NCBI GenBank assembly: GCA_902570505.1
Contig: CACFYR010000003.1
Span: forward strand, 1 to 47,479
Origin: an uncultured Pelagibacteraceae bacterium
GTDB lineage: Bacteria > Pseudomonadota > Alphaproteobacteria > Pelagibacterales > Pelagibacteraceae
Reading direction: 5' to 3'
DNA length: 47,479 bases
Within the stretch, counting starts at the first letter, position 1. Each line of letters starts with the position of its first letter. Position numbers and translations under genes: made by a program. The notes under the pieces were generated by a model. That model had not been told where the DNA came from. It saw only the letters and a program-made list of their open reading frames with translations, and did not search any database. Positions 39,447-47,479 of the stretch are shown here, one piece after another.

Positions 39447-40553
39447 TGGATGAAATATTTAACAAAATACAAACAACTATTATAAAAACAAATAATAGAA
39501 TTAAGGAGTATCTTTGACAACAAAGATATCTCAAACAAATTAAAAGAAATTAATAAAAAAATAGAAAACCCCAATTTTTGGAATGATAAAGTTTTTGCCA
39601 GTAAACTAATAAAAGAAAAAAAGGGATATGATGATCTATTAAAATCATATTTATATATTAAAAAAAAACATTCAGAAATTTGTGATTTATTTAATTTAGC
39701 CGATGAGGAAAATAATATTAAAATTAAAGAAGAGTGTATTGAAAACCTAATAAGTCTTGAAAAAAATGTAAAAACTACTGAAATAAAATGTTTTTTATCA
39801 AAAGAATCTGACGCTCTAGCTGCTTATGTAGAAATTCATGCTGGTGCTGGAGGTACTGAAAGTCAAGATTGGGCCGAGATGTTAAGAAAAATGTACGCAA
39901 AATGGTCACAAAATAAAAAGTATAAGTATGAGTTAATAAGTGAACATAAAGGTGAAGAAGCAGGAATTAAGTCCTCAACCATTAAAATAAATGGCAATTT
40001 TATTTACGGACTTCTTAAATCAGAGTCTGGAATACATAGGTTAGTAAGAATATCGCCTTTTGACACAGGCGCAAGACGTCATACTAGTTTTGCAAGTGTT
40101 TGGGTTTATCCAGTTGTAGATGAAAATATTAAAATTGAAATCCTTGATAAAGATTTGAGAATTGATACTTACAGGTCTAGCGGTGCCGGCGGCCAACATG
40201 TTAACACAACAGACAGTGCAGTTAGAATTACACATAAGCCATCTAAAATTGTAGTACAATGTCAAAATGAGCGTTCCCAACATAAAAATAAAGAAACATG
40301 TCTCAATATGCTTAAAGCTAGATTATATGAATTTGAAATTCAAAAAAAAGAGAGGGAAAACGAAAAGACACAAAATTCTAAATCCGAGATAGGATGGGGG
40401 CATCAAATTAGATCTTATGTACTTCACCCATATAGACTTGTTAAAGACAACAGGACTAATTTTGAAACTTCTGATCCTGAAAAGGTTTTAAATGGAGAAA
40501 TAGATAATTTTTTAGAAAAATCGCTTTATAAACTAAATGATAAAAAAAATTAA
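39446..40553 (+). CDS. prfB: Peptide chain release factor 2 with programmed +1 frameshift
   Basis: 23-codon leader frame from ATG 39446 ends ...AAG GAG TAT CTT TGA C; skipping T39515 joins the +1 frame (DNKDISNKLKEINKK...), which runs through the track ORF 39879..40553. SPF motif (RISPFDTGARRHTSFASV) and GAGGQHVN present. Confidence 0.95.
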
Positions 40554-42744
40554 TAAAATTTTTATATATCTAACTTTAATTTTAGGTTTAGTAATTTTTT
40601 ATTTATCTATGTTTGGACTTACAACGAACAGGTTTAATAATTTAATTAATAATCAAATAAATAATTATAATAAAAATATTTATATCAATTTTAAAGATCC
40701 AAGTTTTATAATAAATCTTGTAAATTTTTCCTTAAAAATTGAAATTGATAATCCAATCGTAAATTTTAATAATCATGAATTAAATTTAGATAAAATAAAA
40801 TTAAATTTAAAATTAAAATCCTTAATATTCGATGAAAATCTATTAGATAGTTTGATAATTAAAAGTAAAGAAAATCAAATAATAAATTACATAAAATTAT
40901 ATAGAACAATTCAAGACAGTATTGGTATTATTATATTGGAAAACTACATTAACTCAGGTGAAGCTCAACTTAACATAAATTTAAATTTTAATAATAATGG
41001 TAAAATTAAAAAAGATTTTGAAATTAATGGGAGTGTTAAAAATTTAAAAATACTAAAAAGTTTTAATAAAATTGTTAATAATTCAAATTTTGATTTTTCA
41101 TTCTATAAAAATAAATTAAAAGTCAGCAATGGCACCTTAGAACTAAATAAATTTATACTAGGTACAAACACACTAGAGATTACTAATGATGAAAATAAAG
41201 ATTTTTTAATTTCAGGTAATATTTTCAACCAGACTCAAAAGTTAAATCCAGCTTTAATTAAGAAATTTTCAAAAGATGCAATTTTTACTTTAAATAAAGA
41301 AGTAACAGGTAAATTTTCAACAAACTTCAATCTTATTGTATCAAAGAAGTTAATGATCAAAAAATTTGACTCAATTACTAATTTAAAACTTAATAATTTA
41401 AGAGTAAAAATAAGTAATGATAAAATAAATGAATTATTTTCAGAACAATTCATAGATTTAAAGGACCATGAACTTAAAATAACTTATAATAAAACAAATA
41501 AAATTGATGATAATTATTTGCTTATAAGTGGTAAAGGTTTTTATAAGTTAGATAAAGATTTAGATAAAATAAAGTATTCAATTAAAAAAAAAAATAAAAG
41601 TATTTATGTTGATGCAAATATAGAATTGAATAATAAAGAGTTTAATATAAATAAAATTAATTTTGTAAAAGAACGTAAGTCACCAGCAGAGATAAAAACT
41701 AAATTTGTTTATAATAAGAATAAAAATACTCACTTTTCTGAAATAATATTTAAAAATAACAAGAATACAATAATAGCTAAAGACTTAAAAATTAACTCAA
41801 AATATGAGATAAGTGATTTAGAATCTTTAACACTAAATTTTCATGATCAAAAAAATTTATTAAATAAAGTTAATATTAATAAAAATAAAAGTAATTATAT
41901 AATAAATGGAGATAATTTTGATATTTCAAATATTTATGGTGATATAAATAAGAACTCTGAAACTAAAGATTACTTTTCAAAAAAATTTAATTCCAATTTT
42001 CAAATAAATATTAAAAAACTTTATATGCAAAATGATATTTATTTATCTAACGTAGTTGGATCTGCAGAGTTTAAAAATAATGCGATAAAAAAAGCAAAGA
42101 TTGAGGCAAAATTAGAAAAAAATAAAACATTTAATTTATTTTTAAATACTACCAACTCCGGTGAAAAAATTACTACTGTAACCACTAATTATCCAAAACC
42201 TTTCATTCAAAAATATGATTTTGTAAAAGGATTTAGTGATGGAGTACTCGATTATCAGTCAATACAAAAAAACGATATTTCTCACTCAACTTTGTTAATT
42301 GATAACTTTAAGGTTAATGAGGTACCTGTTTTAGCAAAAATTTTAACACTAGCTTCATTACAAGGTATTGCTGATTTACTTACCGGAGAAGGGATAAGAT
42401 TTACCGATTTTGAAATGAGATATAAAAAAAATAAAAGATTAACTACAATTGAAGAAATTTTTGCTATTGGTCCAGCTATTTCAGTTTTAATGAATGGTTA
42501 TATTGAGCAAGATAAAATTGTCAGTCTAAGAGGTACATTAGTTCCAGCTACTACGATAAATAAGACTATTTCTAATATCCCATTGCTTGGAGATATTTTG
42601 GTTGGTGAAAAGGCTGGGGAAGGGGTTTTTGGAGTTAGTTTTAAAATTAAGGGACATCCAAATAAATTAAAAACCACAGTTAATCCTATAAAAACTTTGA
42701 CACCTAGGTTTATAACAAGAACACTAAAAAATTTAAAAAATTAA
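40537..42744 (+). CDS. AsmA/YhdP-like (DUF3971-type) protein
   Basis: N-terminal TM then long repetitive beta-rich sequence; C-terminal ATTINKTISNIPLLGDILVGEKAGEGVFGVSFKIKGHP is typical of AsmA-like C-termini. Confidence 0.8.
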   Translation: MIKKINKIFIYLTLILGLVIFYLSMFGLTTNRFNNLINNQINNYNKNIYINFKDPSFIINLVNFSLKIEIDNPIVNFNNHELNLDKIKLNLKLKSLIFDENLLDSLIIKSKENQIINYIKLYRTIQDSIGIIILENYINSGEAQLNINLNFNNNGKIKKDFEINGSVKNLKILKSFNKIVNNSNFDFSFYKNKLKVSNGTLELNKFILGTNTLEITNDENKDFLISGNIFNQTQKLNPALIKKFSKDAIFTLNKEVTGKFSTNFNLIVSKKLMIKKFDSITNLKLNNLRVKISNDKINELFSEQFIDLKDHELKITYNKTNKIDDNYLLISGKGFYKLDKDLDKIKYSIKKKNKSIYVDANIELNNKEFNINKINFVKERKSPAEIKTKFVYNKNKNTHFSEIIFKNNKNTIIAKDLKINSKYEISDLESLTLNFHDQKNLLNKVNINKNKSNYIINGDNFDISNIYGDINKNSETKDYFSKKFNSNFQINIKKLYMQNDIYLSNVVGSAEFKNNAIKKAKIEAKLEKNKTFNLFLNTTNSGEKITTVTTNYPKPFIQKYDFVKGFSDGVLDYQSIQKNDISHSTLLIDNFKVNEVPVLAKILTLASLQGIADLLTGEGIRFTDFEMRYKKNKRLTTIEEIFAIGPAISVLMNGYIEQDKIVSLRGTLVPATTINKTISNIPLLGDILVGEKAGEGVFGVSFKIKGHPNKLKTTVNPIKTLTPRFITRTLKNLKN

Positions 42745-43970
42745 ATTAATTTAACTACTAGATGTTTCTTTTTTCCAAAAGAAATTTTACAAATATTGTT
42801 TACGAAAAAACTTAAATCTACATTCAATTTATCGTCATCAACAACTGAATTATTAATTTTTATCCCTTTATTATTAATTGCTCTCCTAACCTCACTTTTT
42901 GAAATTAAAAGTTTTGTACTTACTATAAAATCTAAAATATTTATCCCATTTTTTAAAGTTCGTTTAGATAAATTTACAGAAGGTAAATTTTTTCCAATAT
43001 TCCCTTTTTCAAAAGTTTCTCTCGCAGTTTTCTCTGCACTTAAAGCAGCTTTGCTCCCATGAAGCATCGATGTTGTTTCGTTAGCTAGTAGTATTTTAAG
43101 ATCATTAATATTTTCGTCTTTTTTATTATCAATTAAATCAGTATCCAAATCTGTAAACATTTTTAAAAATCGTATTACATCTTCATCATTAGTATTTCTC
43201 CAGAATTGCCAGTATTCATAAGCTGGTAAAAATTTTGAGTCCAACCATATAGCTCCTTTCTCAGTTTTACCCATTTTTAATCCAGAGGATAAAGTTATTA
43301 GAGGTGTTGTTAAACCAAAAACTTGATTTGATGAATGTCTTTTAATTAAATCAACACCATTAACAATATTTCCCCATTGATCAGATCCTCCTATTTGTAA
43401 AAGACAATTTTTTTTTTTATTTAGTTCTAAAAAATCATAAGCTTGTAAAATCATATAATTAAATTCCATATAACTTAAAGACTGTTCCCTATCTAATCTT
43501 AGTTTAACACTTTCAAAACTAAGCATTTTATTTATTGTAAAATGTTTTCCTATTTCTCTTAAAAAGTTAATATAGTTAAGTTTCCCTAACCAATCATAAT
43601 TGTTAACATAAATTGGTTTTAGTTTTGGATTTGTTGTTTTAAGAAAACTATCAAATACCTTTTTTATATTTTTTATATTATTCTCAATTTCTTTTTCTGA
43701 TAGTATTTTTCTGGTTTCTTCTTTGCCCGAAGGATCACCTATTCTAGTTGTTCCACCTCCGAGAAGAACTATTGGTCTATGTCCGTGCTTTTGTAACAAT
43801 CTTAAGCACATTATTTGCAATAAACTTCCTACATGCAGACTTGGTGCTGTACTATCAAATCCTATGTACGCATTAATACTTTTGCTATCTAATAAATTAG
43901 ATAATTCATTCTCGCTAGTACATTGATAAAAATAGCCTCTATCTTTAAATTCTTTTAAAAATTTATTCAT
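42741..43970 (-). CDS. tyrS: Tyrosyl-tRNA synthetase
   Basis: AYIGFDSTAPSLHVGSLLQI (HIGH-like HVGS); QIGGSDQWGNI; LKMGKTEKGAIWLD (KMSKS-like); C-terminal S4-like domain. Confidence 0.97.
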   Translation of the reverse strand: MNKFLKEFKDRGYFYQCTSENELSNLLDSKSINAYIGFDSTAPSLHVGSLLQIMCLRLLQKHGHRPIVLLGGGTTRIGDPSGKEETRKILSEKEIENNIKNIKKVFDSFLKTTNPKLKPIYVNNYDWLGKLNYINFLREIGKHFTINKMLSFESVKLRLDREQSLSYMEFNYMILQAYDFLELNKKKNCLLQIGGSDQWGNIVNGVDLIKRHSSNQVFGLTTPLITLSSGLKMGKTEKGAIWLDSKFLPAYEYWQFWRNTNDEDVIRFLKMFTDLDTDLIDNKKDENINDLKILLANETTSMLHGSKAALSAEKTARETFEKGNIGKNLPSVNLSKRTLKNGINILDFIVSTKLLISKSEVRRAINNKGIKINNSVVDDDKLNVDLSFFVNNICKISFGKKKHLVVKLI

Positions 43971-44017
43971 AAGTCTATAATTCTACAATATACAAATTTT
44001 AATAAAAAAAAATAAGA

Positions 44018-45292
44018 ATGAAAAAAATCTATACTTCTTTAGGGTTTATGAGTGGTACATCTGGAGATGGTATTGATGTTTCTATAATAAAATCTGATGG
44101 TTATGACTACATTTCTAAAGTAATTAATAGGTATTATCCATATAAGTCAATCTCCCCATCTATTAAAGATGAATTGAATGAGTTAAAAAAAATTATTATA
44201 AATCCAGACGACTTAACAAAATATCAAAAAAGAATAAGTTATTTAGAGGAGCAAATTACATTTGCTCATAATTTTGCGTATCAAAATATAATTAAAGATT
44301 TAGACTTTTTTAGAAAAAATCAAGAGATATCACATAGTCCAAAAGATATTATAGAATCTGACAATCTAGAGGAATTAAAAAATATAGACATCGATTTAAT
44401 TGGATTTCATGGTCAGACCATTTTACATGATGCTAAAATTAAATTAACAAAACAAATTGGCAATGGAAGAATGTTATCTAAATTAACAAAGAAAACAGTT
44501 ATATATGACTTTAGATCAAATGATATTAAAAATGGTGGAGAAGGAGCACCATTAACACCAATTTATCATCAACTAATATTTAAAAGACTTTATTTAGAAT
44601 TTCCAATATTTATATTAAATTTAGGAGGTATAACAAATTTAACTATTCTTCAAAATCAAAATAAAATTTCTTTAGCTTGTGATATAGGACCAGGTAATTG
44701 TTTAATAGACGAATGGATTAAAAAAAATACATCAAATGATTTTGATTTTGATGGAGAAATAGCTGCAAAAGGAAAAGTTAATAATGAAATACTTTCTAAG
44801 GCTTTAGAAAAATATTTTATAAAACAAAATTTAAATACTAAAATTAATAACAATAATTTTGCAGAAATATTTAATGCTCAGAGATCATTTGGTTTACAAG
44901 ATTTTGATTTAAATTTTGTAAAAGGACTTAGTACGGAAGATGGTGCTGCAACTTTAACTGAGTATACTACATCTATACTTGCTAATTTTATTAATACAAT
45001 TATTTCTTCTTATAAAGATGATAAAATAAGAGATAAGATCAATATAGTGTTATGTGGTGGTGGAAGAAAAAATTATTTTTTGAGAAAAACTTTGTCCAAA
45101 AAAATAAACAAGAAATTATTATTGATAGAAGAAATCACACCAATATTTGGGCAATATAATGGAGACTTTATAGAGTCACAAGCTTTTGCCTACCTTGCAA
45201 TTAGATCTAAATTAAAATTACCTATTTCATTTCCTGAGACAACAGGCTGTAAAAGCCCTTCAACAGGAGGATTAATTGTAAAAAACTTTTAA
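44018..45292 (+). CDS. anmK: Anhydro-N-acetylmuramic acid kinase
   Basis: GFMSGTSGDGIDVSII; IGFHGQTILHD; LNLGGITNLTIL; GPGNCLIDEW; GGGRKNYFLRK. Confidence 0.95.
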   Translation: MKKIYTSLGFMSGTSGDGIDVSIIKSDGYDYISKVINRYYPYKSISPSIKDELNELKKIIINPDDLTKYQKRISYLEEQITFAHNFAYQNIIKDLDFFRKNQEISHSPKDIIESDNLEELKNIDIDLIGFHGQTILHDAKIKLTKQIGNGRMLSKLTKKTVIYDFRSNDIKNGGEGAPLTPIYHQLIFKRLYLEFPIFILNLGGITNLTILQNQNKISLACDIGPGNCLIDEWIKKNTSNDFDFDGEIAAKGKVNNEILSKALEKYFIKQNLNTKINNNNFAEIFNAQRSFGLQDFDLNFVKGLSTEDGAATLTEYTTSILANFINTIISSYKDDKIRDKINIVLCGGGRKNYFLRKTLSKKINKKLLLIEEITPIFGQYNGDFIESQAFAYLAIRSKLKLPISFPETTGCKSPSTGGLIVKNF

Positions 45293-45945
45293 TATAAAGC
45301 AGTTTCTTTTTTAATATATTTATTTAACACCTTTGATAAAGCTAAGTCTGCTTTTGAAAAAAAATGATTTGCATCATTTACAGCTTGAAAATCTATACTT
45401 ATTCCCTTTTGAGAATTTAGTCTTTTATTTAATTCATTAACATTTGCATAAGGAACAAGCTCATCTTTTTTTCCATAAATAATAATCCCAGAAGTAGGGC
45501 AAGGTGATAAAAATGAAAAATCATACACATTTGGTTGAGGAGATATAGCAACGAATCTGTTGATTTCTGGTCTTCTCATTAACAACTGCATTGCTATTAA
45601 AGATCCAAAAGAAAATCCAGCTATCCAACATTGTGAATTATCAAAATTTTCTCTCTCTACCCAATCTAATGCTGCAGCCGCATCTGCTAGTTCTCCCTGA
45701 CCATTATCAAATTCACCATCACTTTTTCCTACACCTCTAAAATTTACTCTACAGACAGAAAAATTATTGTCTTTAAATGTATTAAATGTATCAACCACAA
45801 CTTTGTTATTCATAGTACCTCCGTATTGTGGATGTGGATGTAAAATTAATGCTATTGGGGAGGTATTTTTTTTACTTTTAAAATATTTAGCCTCTAGACG
45901 ACCAGCTGGTCCGGGAATGAATATTTCTGAAATTTTGCTTTCCAT
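45289..45945 (-). CDS. Alpha/beta hydrolase
   Basis: LILHPHPQYGGTMNNKVV; RVNFRGVGKSDGEFDNGQGE; nucleophile elbow GFSFGS; C-terminal DANHFF His. Confidence 0.9.
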   Translation of the reverse strand: MESKISEIFIPGPAGRLEAKYFKSKKNTSPIALILHPHPQYGGTMNNKVVVDTFNTFKDNNFSVCRVNFRGVGKSDGEFDNGQGELADAAAALDWVERENFDNSQCWIAGFSFGSLIAMQLLMRRPEINRFVAISPQPNVYDFSFLSPCPTSGIIIYGKKDELVPYANVNELNKRLNSQKGISIDFQAVNDANHFFSKADLALSKVLNKYIKKETALY

Positions 45946-46028
45946 AAATGAAACTGATTATCACTCTCAAAAAAAAATTACTTTTTTCTATCAAAACAGA
46001 GTGACAAATTGCAAGTTTAAAAATGCTC

Positions 46029-46053
46029 AAAGTTGACTAAATCAGTCGGGAAT
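46029..46053 (+). promoter_or_regulatory. Putative IscR type-1 operator upstream of the Rrf2/IscR-suf operon
   Basis: AAAGTTGACTAAATCAGTCGGGAAT matches the E. coli IscR type-1 consensus ATASYYGACTRWWWYAGTCRRSTAT at 23 of 25 positions by hand alignment. Confidence 0.8.
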
Positions 46054-46060
46054 GTATAAA
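46033..46060 (+). promoter_or_regulatory. Sigma-70-like promoter for the Rrf2/IscR-suf operon
   Basis: -35 TTGACT (46033-46038), 16-nt spacer, -10 TATAAA (46055-46060), 24 nt before the ATG at 46084. Confidence 0.75.
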
Positions 46061-46083
46061 TTAACCGCAAATTAATTGAACTT

Positions 46084-46512
46084 ATGAAGCTAACTAGCAA
46101 AGGAAGATATGCAGTAATGGCGCTAACTGATCTTGCGCTCTATTATAAAAATGGGCCAGTATCATTGAGAGATATTTCTTTAAGACAAAATATATCATTA
46201 CTTTATCTCGAACAAATTTTTTTAAAATTAAGAAAGTACAAGATTGTAGAGAGTATCAGGGGTACAAAGGGAGGGTATAGACTTAATAGAAAAGCATCTG
46301 ATATTAGATTGTCAGAAATTTTATCAGCTGTGGATGAAAATGTAAAAACTGTTAGATGTATTAAACATTTAAAAAAAGGATGTAATGGCAAATCAATTAA
46401 GTGTAATACACACAAACTTTGGGACGAGTTAGATGGGCATATTAATTCATTTTTTGAAAAAAAACTTTTAAGCGACCTGGCGCATAAAAACGATTTAGAA
46501 AAAAGATTTTAA
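46084..46512 (+). CDS. iscR: Rrf2 family transcriptional regulator, IscR-like
   Basis: [51 protein letters not shown]; three Cys plus CNTHKLW (His ligand context of IscR); directly upstream of sufB. Confidence 0.9.
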   Translation: MKLTSKGRYAVMALTDLALYYKNGPVSLRDISLRQNISLLYLEQIFLKLRKYKIVESIRGTKGGYRLNRKASDIRLSEILSAVDENVKTVRCIKHLKKGCNGKSIKCNTHKLWDELDGHINSFFEKKLLSDLAHKNDLEKRF

Positions 46513-47479
46513 TGAGAGAAAAAGAAATAGATAAATTAAAAGAATACAAATACGGATTTACTACTGATATTGAAAATATTAAATCCCCAAAAGGTTTAAC
46601 AAAAAAAACGATTGAGTTTATTTCAAATATAAAAAATGAACCACAGTGGATGTTAAATTGGAGAATGAAAGCATTTGAAAGATTACAAAAAATTAAAGAA
46701 CCAAATTGGCAGAAACCTAAATACCCTAAAATAGATTATCAGGACTTGTATTATTATTCAGCACCTAAGACAGCTAAAGATAAACCAAAAAGTTTAGATG
46801 AGGTAGACCCAAAATTAATAGAAACATATAAAAAACTAGGAATTCCTCTTGATGAACAAAAAAGATTAAGTGGAATAGCTGTGGATGCGGTGTTCGATTC
46901 AGTATCTGTAGCAACAACATTCAAAGATAAATTAAATGAGGTTGGAGTAATTTTTTGTTCTATATCTGAAGCAATTCAAAAGCACCCTGAGTTAGTAAAA
47001 AAGTATCTTGGATCGGTAATACCTATCAATGACCACTACTTTGCAACTTTAAATTCAGCAGTATTCACAGATGGTTCATTTGTTTACATACCTGAGGGAG
47101 TTAAATGTCCGATGGAGTTATCAACATATTTTAGAATAAATGCATCACAAACAGGACAATTTGAAAGAACATTAATAATCGCAGACAAAAATAGTTATGT
47201 GAGTTATTTAGAAGGCTGCACTGCTCCAATGAGAGATGAAAATCAATTACATGCTGCAAATGTTGAGTTAGTTGCTCTAGAGGGTGCTGAAATAAAATAT
47301 TCAACAGTTCAAAACTGGTATCCTGGCGATGAAGATGGAAAAGGGGGTATATATAACTTTGTAACAAAAAGAGGTTTATGCAAAGAAAAAAATTCAAAGA
47401 TATCATGGACACAGGTTGAGACAGGATCAGCAATTACATGGAAATATCCGAGTTGTATATTAAAAGGAGATAATTCTGT
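46512..47479 (+). CDS. sufB: Fe-S cluster assembly protein SufB, 3' truncated by window edge
   Basis: Open frame from ATG 46512 (in TAATG overlap) to window end: [100 protein letters not shown]. Confidence 0.96.
   Translation, partial: MREKEIDKLKEYKYGFTTDIENIKSPKGLTKKTIEFISNIKNEPQWMLNWRMKAFERLQKIKEPNWQKPKYPKIDYQDLYYYSAPKTAKDKPKSLDEVDPKLIETYKKLGIPLDEQKRLSGIAVDAVFDSVSVATTFKDKLNEVGVIFCSISEAIQKHPELVKKYLGSVIPINDHYFATLNSAVFTDGSFVYIPEGVKCPMELSTYFRINASQTGQFERTLIIADKNSYVSYLEGCTAPMRDENQLHAANVELVALEGAEIKYSTVQNWYPGDEDGKGGIYNFVTKRGLCKEKNSKISWTQVETGSAITWKYPSCILKGDNS

Noticed and set aside
39515-39517. In-frame TGA in prfB read as a pseudogene or sequencing error
   Set aside because: The exact RF2 frameshift context (AAGGAG TATCTTTGAC) and full conservation downstream support programmed recoding.
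47131-47433. 100-aa minus-strand ORF at the window end
   Set aside because: Lies entirely antisense to sufB, whose conserved protein sequence is unambiguous.
1-47479. CRISPR arrays, tRNA/rRNA genes, IS elements or prophage genes
   Set aside because: No spaced direct repeats, tRNA-like cloverleaf sequence, transposase or phage protein was seen on reading; intergenic space is very limited.

Overview
This is an AT-rich, extremely compact chromosomal window with gene content and order like an alphaproteobacterium, most probably SAR11/Pelagibacterales. That placement comes from gene content and base composition; no phylogeny was run. I support 47 protein-coding genes, two of them truncated by the window edges. 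They include: a 5'-truncated eukaryote-like L-arginine:glycine amidinotransferase followed by L-threonine aldolase; MFS and DMT transporters; a DUF255 thioredoxin-domain protein; an HD-domain (PhnZ/TmpB/MIOX-like) protein; purF, cvpA, an RND/MMPL permease, dnaB and rplI-rpsR-rpsF; fabD-fabG-acpP-gmk; the lptF-lptG-lptD-surA-pdxA-rsmA set; pepA-ndk; purM-purN; DUF2066-hda-aspS; a free-standing NrdJ C-terminal/TSCPD-like protein; NDUFA12-DUF2155; accB-accC and aroQ; thiS-thiG; rne; mrcA; prfB with a programmed +1 frameshift; an AsmA/YhdP-like protein; tyrS; anmK; an alpha/beta hydrolase; and an IscR-type Rrf2 regulator leading into sufB. No tRNA, rRNA, CRISPR array or mobile element was recognised. 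The strongest observations are: (1) an almost canonical IscR type-1 operator overlapping the promoter of an IscR homologue with altered cysteine spacing, directly upstream of sufB; (2) the split prfB with an intact frameshift signal; (3) RNase E lacking its zinc-link cysteines; (4) eight convergent gene pairs with essentially no intergenic space, three of them sharing a single TTAA double stop, plus a divergent pair whose start codons overlap in one CATG; (5) the amidinotransferase/threonine aldolase glycine pair; (6) the diiron-oxygenase-like HD protein; (7) the orphan NrdJ-tail protein. I did not find a clearly new multi-gene system; most of the window is a streamlined core genome.
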